Assembly: GCA_013399305.1 (NCBI GenBank)
Contig: VXAI01000115.1
Location: 1,032,120-1,096,119, forward strand
Direction of reading: 5' to 3'
Length of the DNA: 64,000 nucleotides
DNA from: Rostratula benghalensis
Lineage: Eukaryota; Chordata; Aves; Charadriiformes; Rostratulidae
The stretch's first letter is position 1. Each line of letters opens with the position of its first letter. Shown in pieces: positions 1 to 12,030 of this stretch. The notes beneath the pieces were generated by a model that worked only from the letters and a program-made list of their open reading frames with translations, made no database searches and was not told the origin of the DNA. The translations under genes were made by a program, and so were the position numbers.

Positions 1-264
1 GTAATGACAGGACAAGTTTTAATAGGACATGGTTTTAAACTAAAGGAGACTAGATATAAGGAAGATTTTTTTCACAATGAGGGTGGTGAAACACTACCAC
101 AGAGTGGTGGTAGATGCCCCATCCCTAGAAACTTTCAAGGTCAGGTTGACAGATGCTCTGAGCAACCTGATCGAGTTGAAGATGTGCCTGCTCATTGCAG
201 AGAGGGTTGGACTAGATGACCTTTAAAGGTGCCTTCTAATCCAAACCATTCTAAGATTGTATGA
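1..264 (+). mobile_element. CR1 LINE 3' end, truncated by window edge
   Basis: This is the last part of a CR1 non-LTR retrotransposon on the plus strand. It reads through the degraded C-terminus of ORF2 (GFKLKE near the start; then, in a shifted frame, VVDAPSLETFKVRL and a GLDDL-like end) into the short 3' tail with 'ccaaaccattctaag'. A frameshift near base 95 separates the two readable halves, so it is inactive. CR1 copies are normally 5'-truncated; here the true 5' end lies outside the window. The 'ELKMCLLIAE' ending, in place of a short 'SNLV' ending, marks a different CR1 subfamily from the copies at 12674 and 40471. Confidence 0.85.
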
Positions 265-1997
265 AAGGCCATTGTTGCTGAAAAAGGGTCATATTCAGCA
301 AGTGGATCTGCGCCACGGCATCCCATGAAGCACGCTGCACTGTCCTCTCCATTCTGGCAAAGAGAGTATCCACCAAAGTGGGTTTCAAGCACAAAGTCCT
401 CTCAGAAAACAGCTTTAATTGTGGGCATTCAGATAAGCAATTATACTTAAGGCCATTATGCCAGTTACCCAAAAACAATATAAATAGTCATCTCGCTGAC
501 AGATAAAACACACAGTGCCAAACTTGTTATAACAACAGGACAGGCTATTAATTCCATTCAGTTTTGATGATATAATGCCATGGAATATATTTCTGTCCAT
601 GTTACTGACAATTAATGCAGCCTGCACACTGAGAAGGAAAGCTTCGTGTTCAGGGGGAGTAAAATTTCCATGTAAATGTGGGACAAAGGTTCCAAATGGA
701 TGCCAAGCCTGAAAAGGAAAGATTTACTACTCAACGTGCATTTTGCCAAAGAGAATTTTTTTTTTTTTTTTTAAATAGTAGTAATAGCAGAGAAATGTCC
801 TGCTTGTTAACTAATTGGATTTGTGCAATTCAGGCACCCTAATTTATATTGAAATGGTTTGCCTGCCTTCCCTCTTTTCAGCCTGGCAGATGGACTAGGC
901 AAAAATGTGAAATGCATGCAGTCATTGCTACTCGTAGCCCACTTAATTCACAGGCCTTTGTCAAAACTTCTTTAGTCAAGATTAAATGAGAGGGTACCGT
1001 ATCTATCATAACCATCTGGACTGAAATTTGCCAATCTGGACTGATTGGACAGAAGCCTAAGCTGTACTAAAGAGCAAAACCCTGTTTGGGCTCAGTGGAA
1101 GGAATTCAAGCACAAGGGAGACAAGGTGCTCCAGGAGCTGGGCACATTGGGTCTTAATCACTACTCTGCTCCTCCGCTATTGACACAACTAAAGACAGGC
1201 AAGTGAAAAATGCTAATCAAGGTGTTAGCATTTTATATCCTTTACTTTTAAAAATGAGAAATCGATTAGGTGATGTACTGTCAAACCATCAAGCTTGCAG
1301 CTAAGAAAATTCCTTCTAATGAAAGCATCCTGCTGGCTGATGAGCACAGTTAGTGTATTGACTCTGTATTTAGGATTCATCAAATCTTTCTTGTGCTCAA
1401 AATGCCTCTGGCACAGGGTATAGGATCCTGGCACAGGAGAGATGAGGGGCAGGAGATCAGCCCAGGCTGACCGGTAGGCAAGTTTCTCTGATTTTAACTT
1501 CTGATCAGCAGGAGTCTCTATGGATCCCCAGACTCCTCATGAAAATGAGCAGCAACTGTTCAGAGAGTATTTGTCAACATCTGTATTTGCAACAAGCAGG
1601 CTTCCTTTCATCTACACATACCTCCCCACAGATCTCCTCAGCTTTTTAGCCTCCAGAGTGAATTATCACAGCAATCTCCACAGGGAGCTGCACTCACAGC
1701 ATCTGCAAATGGTACCAGGAAGACTATCAGGTCTGATACTCTACTCTTTTCCATGCTGTGCAGATGCTCCTCCCTTGACTTTGTCCCTCTGCAATTCTGC
1801 AACTGAAGTGTTCATCCTAAGCGCTACAGCTGGTTGGCAAATAAAATATGATACTTTCAGTCATGGGCTATGGATTTTACTCTCCAGCTTGGTTCCCCCC
1901 CGAAGAGGGAAATGATGAGCTTTGGATTATACTCCAGATTTACAGGTTGTCCCAAGCTTTTTCTGAAGGCTTGGGGGTGGGTATGTTGAAGACTATA
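265..1997. other. Non-coding stretch, nothing recognised
   Basis: No gene or interspersed repeat is recognised here. It contains a 17-base poly-T run at 756-772. The longest open frame, 1520-1915 (+), is 131 codons. It has no domain, no family resemblance and no supporting splice or polyadenylation context, so I do not call it a gene. Confidence 0.6.
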
Positions 1998-2059
1998 NNN
2001 NNNNNNNNNNNNNNNNNNNNNNNNNNNNNNNNNNNNNNNNNNNNNNNNNNNNNNNNNNN
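1998..2059. other. Assembly gap (62 N)
   Basis: A run of 62 undetermined bases. Open frames crossing it are artefacts. It sits about 20 bases upstream of a CR1 fragment, so a repeat may have caused the break. Confidence 0.99.
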
Positions 2060-2081
2060 TGTTTAGATTTTAGAAGGGCAA

Positions 2082-2192
2082 GAATAGAATACACATACAT
2101 AAATAAGGTTGGAAGGGACCTTTAAGACCACCTAGTCCAACTGTAAACCTAACTCTGACAAAAAAAATCACTAAACCATGTCCCTGAGCAGG
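2082..2192 (-). mobile_element. CR1 LINE 3' fragment
   Basis: The segment 'aaggttggaagggacctttaa' followed by 'ctagtccaac' and 'actaaaccatgtccctgagca' is the reverse complement of a CR1 3' region, so the element lies on the minus strand. The 'aaaccatgtccctgagca' block fits an older CR1 subfamily than the copy at 12674. An irregular 'agaatagaatacacatacat' replaces the usual terminal octamer repeats. Only about 110 bases are recognisable, and no coding part survives. Confidence 0.75.
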
Positions 2193-3929
2193 GAGGAAGT
2201 TTCTGCCAGTAAAAAAAGATATGAATTTTTTTCCTTTGAAGTTCTTTCCTGAAAATAAAAAGTATATCAAGGTCAAACACCTGATTGGAAAAGTGAAGGC
2301 AAGCAAAGCTGCCAAGGGAACACACTTCCCTCACAGATGCTCTGTTTTCAGTTGACCAGTGCTAAACTGCTGGCAGCACACCAAGAGGTAACGCAGCTAC
2401 AGCAGCCCGTTCCCATAATGTGGCTGGCTCCTGGGCACCCAGCTGAGCCATAACGCTTCCCTTTCTGTCCACACAGAGCTCGCAGGAAAGCCACCCCAAC
2501 ACAGTTGTACCTAGCTTTACTGCAAAATTTTTTCAGCCATGTTCCACTTCCATCTCATACCAGTCTTAGATCCTGTTGCAATTCAGAGGAGAGTGAGCAA
2601 GAGATGAAGAGAAGCAATTTAAGCATCATTAGAAAGGCCACCCTGTCTCTCACGAGCACATTCAATCCCACAGGGCTGTGTGAATAAGCAGTATCTAGCT
2701 TTCTACCCTGATAAATCTACAACATCTTCATTGTGAAGTCCGGTGAGTAAGAAAGCAGTGAGGCAGGCAGGAACAAGTTCTCTGGAGGATGTTTTATTGG
2801 CTGACTACAAGCAGACACATCCCAGCTGGCTGGCCATGCCAAAGCCCTGACCCTCTCCATGGATGCTGATGCTACATCAAACATGGGGTCTAGCATCTAT
2901 GGACGCATGACCACAATGATGCCCTGACACAGGGTCCTCAAGATTAGATGGGCCAGAAAGCATCTCTTCCTCATCCACTGCAAGCTGTGCAGCTGTGCTC
3001 CCTGGCACCCAGGCTCCCAGCAGGAGGTGCCACCAAAGGGCTTAGCGCAGAGGATGGCTCATTACTGACGTGCAAGATCAGACTCCTCCTCTGACATAGG
3101 TCTGACACAGGTCTGACACAACACTGATGGCAAAGATGGGGGGAACAACCACAAACCTGTTGAAACATGATTTTTCTTCTGTTTTTTTTTTTAAAGACTG
3201 TCCCACCTGCAGCCAAGTCGTGAGGAAGGCAGTAGGGCTTATCTCACTTCTGAGTGGAACTACTTCAGGTTCAGCAATTCTAGCTTAGTCTCAGTGCCAG
3301 CCTTCACTGCCAAATCAAATACTGAGCATGAAAGGGCCAGGCTTTGAGAAGTGAGCAGCCTGATGGTAAAGCAGCACAGGAGTAGGTATTATCTCTCTGA
3401 AAGTTGTATTTGTAAAAACACGCTCTTCCAGTAAATAGATTTTAGTACAAAACATGATTTGCACTATGCACACATATCATATATACATTTTTTTTTTTTT
3501 TAAATTTGGACTGTATATCATATCAGATGTTCAGGGTCAAATCTGTAGGTGGCTCCATTGACTTGAATAAATCAACTTAAAGTTTCTGAAGATCTTAATT
3601 CTGATTTTGATATATTTTACTTTAAATGGAGTTGACTGAGAGCAGACTGACTCTGTTAAAGTAGTATGGCTTTATTTAGTTAAGAGGACTGATAATATTT
3701 TATGAACTAGCACATTTAGTTTTCACTCATCTGTCTTGATTCTGTTAACAATATATTTTTTTTAAAGATGGCATTGTATACTGTTTGGATTACAGTAAAT
3801 TAAATCTTTGTACAGAGTCTTTCTGTGAATTTCAAAGGGACAGAAATAAAAAGTTCCATATTTAAATAATACTAACTTTTCTTCCTTTAAAATACTTTGT
3901 AATCATTATTTTTTTGACATCATCAAGAC
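2193..3929. other. Non-coding stretch with a small tandem repeat
   Basis: No gene is recognised. The only structure seen is three head-to-tail copies of an 11-base unit (TCTGACAYAGG) at 3090-3121 and a poly-T run near 3488. A+T content rises after about 3400. Confidence 0.55.
3090..3121. repeat. Short tandem repeat, 11-base unit x3
   Basis: Three near-identical copies of 'tctgacayagg' stand head to tail. Too short to be a minisatellite of note; probably replication slippage. Confidence 0.75.
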
Positions 3930-3930
3930 A

Positions 3931-4010
3931 GTGATGACAAATCGGAGGATGAAACACCTGAAGATATAGATAAAGCTATAGTATTAGAAGAAACAGAAAC
4001 ATCCTCATAA
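3931..4010 (+). CDS. Candidate 3'-terminal coding exon (unidentified)
   Basis: After a T-rich tract ('attatttttttgacatcatcaagacag') comes an open stretch of about 26 codons ending in TAA at 4008-4010. Its peptide is strongly acidic and serine/threonine-rich (SDDKSEDETPED, then IDKAIVLEETETSS). That resembles the disordered C-terminal tail of many vertebrate proteins rather than random A+T-rich sequence. Possible splice acceptors are the AG after 'catcaag' or after 'acag'. The 3' flank is A+T-rich, with an ATTAAA polyadenylation-type hexamer at 4191-4196. I cannot match the peptide to a named protein, and no upstream exon is visible. It could also be a chance open frame or a retrocopy fragment. 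Confidence 0.3.
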
Positions 4011-4028
4011 TATTTACATGTAAATATT
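4009..4028. repeat. Perfect 20-base palindrome
   Basis: The bases aatatttacatgtaaatatt equal their own reverse complement. Each arm contains GTAAATA, which fits the forkhead (FOX) core RYMAAYA, so this reads as two inverted forkhead-like sites. It overlaps the stop codon of the exon candidate. Binding is inferred from the motif only. Confidence 0.8.
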
Positions 4029-6340
4029 TTATTTTGGCTTGTTTATAATAGCTAAAATGCTTATGAACTTTGTATATACTTTCACATTATGAGATTAGCA
4101 GCCATTGTTTTTTTCCAGAGGGATTGCAAATTGCATATAAACACGAATCTAAAAAATAACTCAGTGCATTAAGTACACGTAAAAGAAAACATTAAAAATA
4201 TTTTTACTGGCCTAGCATCTGGAACTCCAATGAGTGATTGGGTTCCTTTTAGCTATGGAATCAGGGAAAGAAGCAAGATTAAAACATGTCAAGGAAAATG
4301 ATGGGGATGATGATAAGAGGAAACAAGGTACCCATATAGAATTGCAGTCCAGGGAGCCATATGGGACCACCCGTCCTGAAAGAGAATCCAGCAGTAATGA
4401 TATGCAGGTCTCATTCCCCTAAAGGAGTAACAAGGGAACACATGCTATCTTTCAAATGTTTTTGTGTTGTTTTTTTCTTTCTTTTCCGCAAGTAAACAGG
4501 GCTGCATAGATGGAAAGAGTTAGGTATTTATAGGGAAAGTAGATAAGCGGTTATTAAGAGCAGTGCAAAGATAACATTAGACTTGGATGATATAATGTGC
4601 TGATAAAGCTTGGGGAGATGTCTCCTACCCAGAGTGTTTTAAAGCCCTTGATCACTGTTGCAATACTAACCAGTTAATTAGAGTTGGGACACATGTAGCA
4701 ATTTACTGGGAAATGAAGTTTCAAGGTGCCTTAAAGGAAAATGACAAAAAAACCCCAGCACTGTTTCCAGAAGGCTTTTATGTCCAGGTACGTTTAATAA
4801 AAATGAAGAAAGCAATGGTATATATTCCTAGAATACTGTGGGGAAAGGGCAGAGTAGGAAATACACTTTCTGAGCAAGAGCTGGGTCTCTCAGCCCAACT
4901 TTGTGCCCTTGAGTGGGGACTTGGTTGGAACCTGTCATCTCCTGGCTGAAGACCCTGCAACCAGGGAGCATTAGCTTGGGCAGGAAGTTGACCTCAAGTC
5001 TCCTCCATCTGCCCAGCCTGCTGCAGGCTGCCATGGCTTACCTGCCCCTCTCCTCAGGAAGCCAGGTGAGTGTATGCAGCCATCACTCTTGCAGCTTGTG
5101 TCAGTTGTGTGTTATGGGTCCCAAACTATCTCAGAAGAAACTGAGAAGTTTGTGGGCACAGGGAACTGCATCACCTCCGGTCCACAAAGTGGCACAACTT
5201 TGGTGGTGCTGCAGCCCCCATACAATCGTGGTGGCTGTTCAGCAGGGGGCTGATGAGCCAAGGACCACAGTTCCCCAGGCACTGTTGTACATCCGGCTCT
5301 GTTGCAGAGAGTTGGCTTTTTCTCCTCTCTTAATGAATATTTAAGTAAGCTGTGCAAAATGGGAAAACCGTTGGCAAAGCAAAAAGGGTATTCTGGGATC
5401 AGCCGCTCCCATTCACATTTATAGGAAGCATTGCTGGAAATGGGTTCAAGTCCCCTCAGGCAGTAAAGGGAATTGAGCCTCTCGCATCTCGGGTTAGCAG
5501 TATAATTATCTGTAACTGAGTAAAAAGGCAATGGGTTCACCCTTCCTCTTTGGTTTTCTAACCCAGGCTTTTATCTCATTTGCTTTTATTGCAGAGCCCG
5601 AAGATGAAATGTGACACAGAGAACAACGGAACACTGGAACAAGATGCATGGTGGTTTTTTATTTCTTTTTGGGCAAGAAAGAATTGCTTTGTGTTGATTT
5701 ACACCATTTTTTCCCCCCCAATTGCTTGCTCTTGGTTAGAGAACTAAAGAATGATTAAGTGCACTATTAATTGCACTCGGGGATTTTATATCAAACTCTC
5801 CTTGCTTTTTTCTACAAAACAACCAATGCACACACAGACACGCGTGCGCACAAAGCTTTTAATACATTAACAAATAAATGCCACATAAAATAATCAGGAT
5901 CTATTAAAGGCCTTCAATATCTTCTTTTTAATGTCACTGTTTTTTAAGTAGAAACCATATATCTGTATATGGAGATAGTCATATATCACAGTACAAATGG
6001 TATTCAAGGATACTACATTTCTTTTGGTGAACAAAAAAAAAATGGTTCTAGATGATCTTAGGTAGTTTTTGAAATTTTTTTAAGTTAAAGCATATAGGGG
6101 AAAAGAATCCCTAAGAAAGAAATTTTTGCTTCTCCCTGGGCATCTTTCTCTCTTGCCAAGTAATATTTGGCAAATGCCATTAAAGACAGTTAATGTGGCC
6201 TTATCTGTCTCAGCGAGACCTGGCAAACTTCACTAGCAGAAAGCTGAAAGCACTGCTTGTAATTTGTCTTTGTATTACAGTCACGTTGCTGGTCTTGTCT
6301 AGTTACACCAGACTATTAAAATGAAGTAGCAGATAGGAAA

Positions 6341-6379
6341 GAGGAGGAAAAAAAAAAAAAGAGGAGGAGGAGGAGAGAG
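6341..6379. repeat. Purine-rich low-complexity tract (GAG/poly-A)
   Basis: GAGGAGG is followed by 13 A and then repeated GAG triplets. Simple sequence; all purine on the plus strand. Confidence 0.85.
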
Positions 6380-7891
6380 CAGCAGCCACCTGAGAGGCAG
6401 AAAGGGAGGAGAGTGGCTGTACAGCCCTGTAGCTGCTGGCAAAAGTAAAATTACTCTTCACTCTCAAGGAAATATTTCCCTGAGAAAAAGGGGACTAAAA
6501 CAAACATCAAGACAAAAAAATTTGGCAACTGACAGCGTTTTTACTACTTGGTTGTCCAAACATGGAAATGGTTTGATGGTAGTTAAATGTGTCCCAAATG
6601 AGCAGCTCTCCAGTGTATTTGACCCAGATTAACAGTCTCCACCTTGCTAGCACTGATGTGCAGCTGAAACAGTGGTAATATTGGGAGAGCAGCTGCAGGA
6701 AAAAGGTTTCTACACATGGAGCCTCAGATAGCTGGGAAGGAACAAGGTACCCTGCACATACAGCAAGTCTGCCCACACACTTATTAGTCATTTCAAAGTC
6801 TGAAATCTCCAGTTCTCACTACCTCTCCCATAAACAGTGTGGGAATGAAAGATGTTCACTGAGGTCTAAAATGCACTTCGTCTCTTACCTCCTTCACTCT
6901 GTGGGCTGACAACATCAGCATGCAAAAACATTCGCTGGTAAACAATCTCTCCTTGATTAGTAATAGCTGTATCTTGGCTTATTCTTACCAGTCCTCCAAA
7001 ACATGCACATTTTCCAAACTTCCCATCCTCTTAATTATCTTTGTCAGAGGACAATGGAATTATACTTCACAGGTCAGGCTACTGTCACTATTCCTATAAA
7101 ATAAGCATTGCCTTACAGCTGATGGCTGGAATAGCACAGGATGGACAGTAAGTATCAGAGTACTTTCCACCATGCAAATTGTGACTTCTTTGCCTATTTC
7201 AGTGTTACTTCCCCAAATGCATGGCTCTAACATGTTCAGAAACAGTGCATAAGCATGACTGGGAAGTGCTTAATTTTTAAAACAGTGTCTATAAATTGAG
7301 GACTTAAAAATCGTGAGATGCAAATGTCACAACATCTCTGTAAAGCAACAATTTAATGTGTTTTGCAGAGGGGTGAATTTCAGACCGGACATGCCCACAT
7401 CAGATTGCAAATCGCTGACAAAAATTCTTGATCCTACTGTACTAGCAGTTAACCAGAATGGCAAGGTACTGATGCTGTGGTGCATTTCCACCCATTCAAA
7501 AGTCTCATCCTAACTCTTCCCATGCATGCCCTGCTCAACATCCTGAACTAAAATGTTTAGGTGACAGAGGAGCTAAGTCAGGAGACTCAGCAAGATATCT
7601 TGAAAGATATTTTTTTTTCTCATCATACAGTGCTAGCATTGAACTCTGTGTTGTCATGGAAATCCTCTCTTTCCCCAAGATGTTTAAAGTAAACAGCCAT
7701 CCCTCTGCTTTTCCTCAGTTTTCGTGAATGACAGCTTAACTACCACAGCCACCACTTATCCACAGGTGGTTTTGGCAGTTTAGTGTGTATTTCTCATACT
7801 TTTTCACTTAAGTCTGGAACAGAGGTCACAACATTCCTCTCTAATCGCTGACCTTCCTTCCCCTCCATGCCTTTTCTATCCCAGCTGCTCG

Positions 7892-7908
7892 AAAAAAAAA
7901 AAAAAAAA
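7892..7908. repeat. Poly-A run (17)
   Basis: A 17-base A homopolymer. No retroposed gene body is recognised next to it. Confidence 0.9.
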
Positions 7909-8897
7909 GGCAGTGCTATCCATTCATTGATATCTACAGATGAAAAGATATCAGTTTGAAATCTCCCCCCTTTTAAAACCAGGTGAAAATTTGCATTTAA
8001 AACTCTCTCATCTTGTATTTTATGTTCTTCTGCTTCTGATAAAGGGGAGGGGAGGAGAGAAGAATCATCCCCGTGTAAATGAGTAATATCAGCTTCTTCC
8101 TTCATCAAGACTGTTATTAATAACATTGCTGTATTTGCAAAAAAAAATGAAAAACACTGAAATCACTTAGAAAAACACCATCCTTAACAACAACAAAAAA
8201 ATTTATCTTCTCTTTAGGATGCCCACTAAGGCAGCAATGCAGATGACACTGCAAGTCATCTCTTCTTTGGGCACACCTCCATCAGTGTTGTCCAAGATTA
8301 AATACCTTGAAATTCTTCCTGGAATGGATAAGGTACCTGATTTTAAGGGGAAATGTGCTCTGGAGATCTGCTCAGGAGGATTTTCTGGAGACACAAGTCT
8401 ATCTCATGGTCTCCTCATTTTAGAATGAAACAAAATAACCTACACAGAAACTAGTGTCACCATACTTGCTGTTTTCCCTCTTTTGCAGTAGCAAAGAAGA
8501 ATCTGATCAAGTAAAACAGTCAGCACTGCATGCTCAGAGAAAATCCTTCCTACCTTCTGGTGCTATCTGCTAATTACCACCGTGTTCAAACCAACGGTGA
8601 CCCTAAGGTACTGCAAAATGCTTCCAGCAAGCACCCCTGGGAAGGATGCTTCTGCAGGTAGAAAGGGCATGCAACCACATGCATAGCTAAACAAAACAAT
8701 CGAGTTCAGCAGGGAAAGGCATAGAATTGGCAAAAGTACTTCTGTACTCATACCAGAGCTGTATTTTGCACCTCACAGAACTCTTTCTCAATCCATTTCC
8801 CAAAATTTCTGGGTCAGGTTAAGGGGCAAGAGAGAGATGCAACTTGGCACAGAGACTGAGTCTCAGTAGCACTGGCTGTAGGAACAGGCTGGTCCTT

Positions 8898-9005
8898 CAT
8901 CATAGAGTCATACAGAATCACAGGATGGTTTAAGATGGAAGAGAATTAAAGATCATCTAGTTCAAAACACTGTACTATGGGCAGGGACATCTCCCACTAG
9001 ACCAG
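8898..9005 (-). mobile_element. CR1 LINE 3' fragment
   Basis: The reverse complement of a CR1 3' end: 'catcatagagtca' (terminal octamer relic), then a 'gatggaagagaattaaagatcatctagttc' block and 'gggcagggacatctcccactag'. It lies on the minus strand and is limited to the 3' untranslated part. It is more diverged than the copy at 12674. The left (3') edge is clear; the right edge fades after about 9005. Confidence 0.8.
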
Positions 9006-11149
9006 CCCTGGCACAAACCATGCCACCTAAATACATCCTCCCCAGTTAAGCCAGAAGCTTTGAAGTAAACCAAAAAGTTAGCTTTTAGGGTGTTTTCACA
9101 CTGCCAAGTGACCTCCCCAAAAGCCAGTTTGATCCCAGGCACAAAGCACCACATTGCCATCAGGCTCATAGTTTCATGTCACTGCTCTCAGAGGACTAAA
9201 TCACAACATTCATGTCCCAGGCTGGTGGAGGGCTTCACTACCGTAAGTTCAACAAAAATGTGCAACTGTTTAACTGCTTCATTATTCAGGTTCTTTGCTG
9301 TCACCTGAATTTGAGCTGAAAGAGTCTTCTCTGCTAAATGTCACTGACTGCCACTCCCAGTGTGCTCTTGCCCACACAGTCCATTTACCAAAACAGTCCA
9401 TTCAAATTCAGGGAGAGAAGGGTGGCTGCCTTCTTAACACACCCACAGCTTTCTTTGACAAATCTTCTGTTCTTCAAACTCTGTGAATACAAACTTGGAA
9501 CATTTCAAATATAAAATTCTTCTTTTTACTGTATTTTACTCTCAACTAAAGTAACAAGACCACACCACTTGACAACTAAGACACCATTTCAGCATGCAGC
9601 ATTCTCCTTGATTCATTTTGGCCCAGGGATTTATTCCTTCAGGTTGAAATACATAGCAGTGGACTTCAAGACACAGAAATTCCAACTGTTTAAAAGTTCG
9701 CTGTGCCAAAAAAACCCCAAAATAAAACAAAACCACATTAGCTAACATGAAAGTGATGCAAGTTGTCTAATGACACAGAAGAGGTCCATTCTTGCCAACT
9801 CCCCAATTCCTCCTCATCCATCCTCTAATCTTTGGCGGATATTAATAACAGCTCCTGTGGGCTGCTTGACAGGTGAATCCCAAATCAGTGGGCATGAGCA
9901 AGGAGGGGCCTCAGGTCTGAGTTAACATCTGAACTGTAGAGCTTTTTGGTATTCAAGGCTCCCAGTGAGGTGAGCAGATGGTGCATCACAACTTTCTGAT
10001 GAGACAGAAGCCTTTGGAAACCCTGGACCTGCAATCTGGTGACAGTTTTGTTTCTTCAGCTCTCCTCCTATGCTCACAAATCAATGGCTTTTGGTAAAGC
10101 TCTGGCTTGGTCACAGACTTGGACAGTAAGGTAAATGTAAGGGTAATGAACCACTCTCCTCTGTTTGTGTCCCATACCTACCCTCCCTGTGGCTAATTTT
10201 TGTCTTTGCTAGGATCAGAATAACAATGCCTCCTCTGTCCTCAGGGAATGTCAGGAAAGTACTTCCAGATCAATGGATGGGAAGTGCCACAGAAATGCAC
10301 TTTGTTAGTCTGTTAAGCAGAATATGTCATTGGTAACCATGTAACTAGAGAAAGAAATGGAAATAATAAATGTCTAAATCAATAAAATAAAATAATCTGG
10401 AGCAGTATCAAACCCAGAGCTGCTCATCATCACTACGTAAATTTTATTTTCATTCAAGGTTTAATACAGCATAAAGAAGATAATAAAAATGGAAATTGTA
10501 AGGAATGGAATGGCCTCCTCAATTGTTTATGAATTATAACACTAGCAAAAAAAAAAAAAAAAGAGAGAAAAAACAAGTGTGTTGGAAAACAACTGTTGAG
10601 TACATTATACATCAAAACCAATTTTACTTCTGGGTTCTCAGAATGGAGTGTTTCAATTTTCACACTCTAAAACAAACCATACGAGGGCTTTAGATGCTCC
10701 AGATGGGACGCCTTTTGTAAAAGCTTTTGAAATCAGTACTGTAGTTGTGTTTCATGGATGAATTTTGGTTGGTGTGTTATTGCAATCAGTAATGCTAAAA
10801 GAGTCTGTCAAGCTCTCTAGCAGAGAGAAAACAGAAGAGAGAACTAAGGGGAAGGAACACATACAAACACCCTTTAAAAACTCAAAATAAGTCATGTAAT
10901 TTTATTTTTTTTTGAGGACTGGAATTGAGAAATAAAGAAAAGGCAGACACTCAGGAATGGCTCAGCTGGTAAATCGCAGCTCATCATTCCACACACTCCT
11001 GAATTTATGGATGAAAGATTGTGGGAAACAAAGACATCGTATTTTTTGTCTGTTACAAACTGCAGTCTGGACTTATCCTAAGTATTACATAAACTAAATG
11101 AAATAGGCACCCCTTAATTTCTAAACACAGTAGTCCAATTTATGTTCTT
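9006..11149. other. Non-coding stretch, nothing recognised
   Basis: No gene, repeat family or RNA gene is recognised. There is a 16-base A run near 10549-10564. Open frames are all under about 75 codons and lack domains. Confidence 0.55.
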
Positions 11150-12030
11150 AATGAAAAGATGATATAATAATTAACGCTAATCAACATGGCTTTACAGCAC
11201 ATAAGTCTGGTAAAGCAAACTTGTTGCTGTGTTCTAATGGAACCATGAGCTTGACAGGTTGAAGCTGCCTCCAGCCCCAGGACAGACTTCCGTGTGGCAC
11301 CCAGATGCACACAGCTAGCAACCCTGACTTTTTAAAAACACAAAATCAATGCAGCCGATGCTAAATCGATTAAAAAGCAGCAGACAGCAAATTCACACAC
11401 GTGAATGAAAACATTCTAATCATAAATGGGATTCATCATCTGACAGCATCTTTTTTAATGGGGCCTACAGGGATCTGGTTTCTGACACAAACTGTTCTAT
11501 ATTTTCATCAATGATCTGAAACAAAACACCAATCGATTTTTGGCAGCAGTTGGAAAAGGGCGAAAACTGCGGGATAACCACAACTGTGGATATGTCAATT
11601 ATTTAAGTCATCCTGAGTCACTAGGAGAGCTCTTCTGAATCACTTTAAACTCATGCAGCCAGATGAAAAATCTCAGGTGTACCAGCAAAGTCTAAGGAAA
11701 AAGGGATAAGAATCTATGGCAGAGATGAAGCTGTTGTGGGAGCACGCTCCCGTGTCCTGAAAGCTGCATGTCCATCAGGGAAAAATACAGACAGACTGGA
11801 GCAGGACTGGATTCAAAAAAATGCTACAGACTTTATCTGAGATTGAGAAAATGAAGCAGCACCAAATGACTTTTTTATTTACCCAAGAGAGCTCAGAGGT
11901 GACTCATTAACAACATTCAGGTTGTTAGGGGGAAGAGGTTTCCAGTCATAAAGTGTGCTTTAACCTTGTGGGAACAAACATATCTAATGGCAAGTGCAAA
12001 TTCAGACTAAAAAGCAGAATTCAACACTAA
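11150..12030 (+). mobile_element. Ancient CR1/L3-like LINE ORF2 fossil
   Basis: A heavily decayed LINE on the plus strand, recognised by several blocks in the right order. 'ctaatcaacatggctttac' matches the CR1-type INQHGF region. 'aaatgggattcatcatctga' is followed by 'ggggcctacagggatctggtt', which corresponds to the GVPQGSVL reverse-transcriptase block. 'ctatattttcatcaatgatctg' corresponds to the F-x-IFINDL block. Further on, 'ctggagcaggactggattc' lies in the region of the EYCxQLW...LEKVQRRA block, and 'taatggcaagtgcaaattcagac' matches the 3' ORF2 segment. No frame stays open. Divergence is far higher than in the avian CR1 copies elsewhere in the window, suggesting insertion before or early in bird evolution. 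Boundaries are approximate. Confidence 0.65.

Larger units (their letters stand above)
4029..8897. other. Non-coding stretch, low-complexity patches
   Basis: No gene is supported. It holds an A-run plus (GAG)-rich purine patch at 6341-6379, a small alternating CA/CG patch near 5829-5850 and a 17-base A run at 7892-7908. A hydrophilic 62-codon frame at 4234-4422 (+) and overlapping frames at 4913-5344 (+) and 5112-5540 (-) have no recognisable domain. A CAG|GTGAGT-like donor sequence at about 5064-5072 stands alone without a convincing acceptor. Confidence 0.55.

Noticed and set aside
1520..1915. 131-codon plus-strand frame
   Set aside because: No domain, no family resemblance, ordinary local composition and no splice or polyadenylation context. 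A chance open frame.
1848..2066. Open frame across the first N run (and a similar one at 32178-32471)
   Set aside because: The frame is open only because the Ns translate to X.
3090..3121. Possible CRISPR-like short repeats
   Set aside because: Units are directly adjacent with no spacers, only three copies, in a vertebrate genome. A simple tandem repeat.
4913..5540. Overlapping frames of 143 (+) and 142 (-) codons
   Set aside because: Both strands are open over the same G+C-richer patch, which points to composition and not coding. No domain seen; the GTGAGT donor-like site has no matching acceptor.
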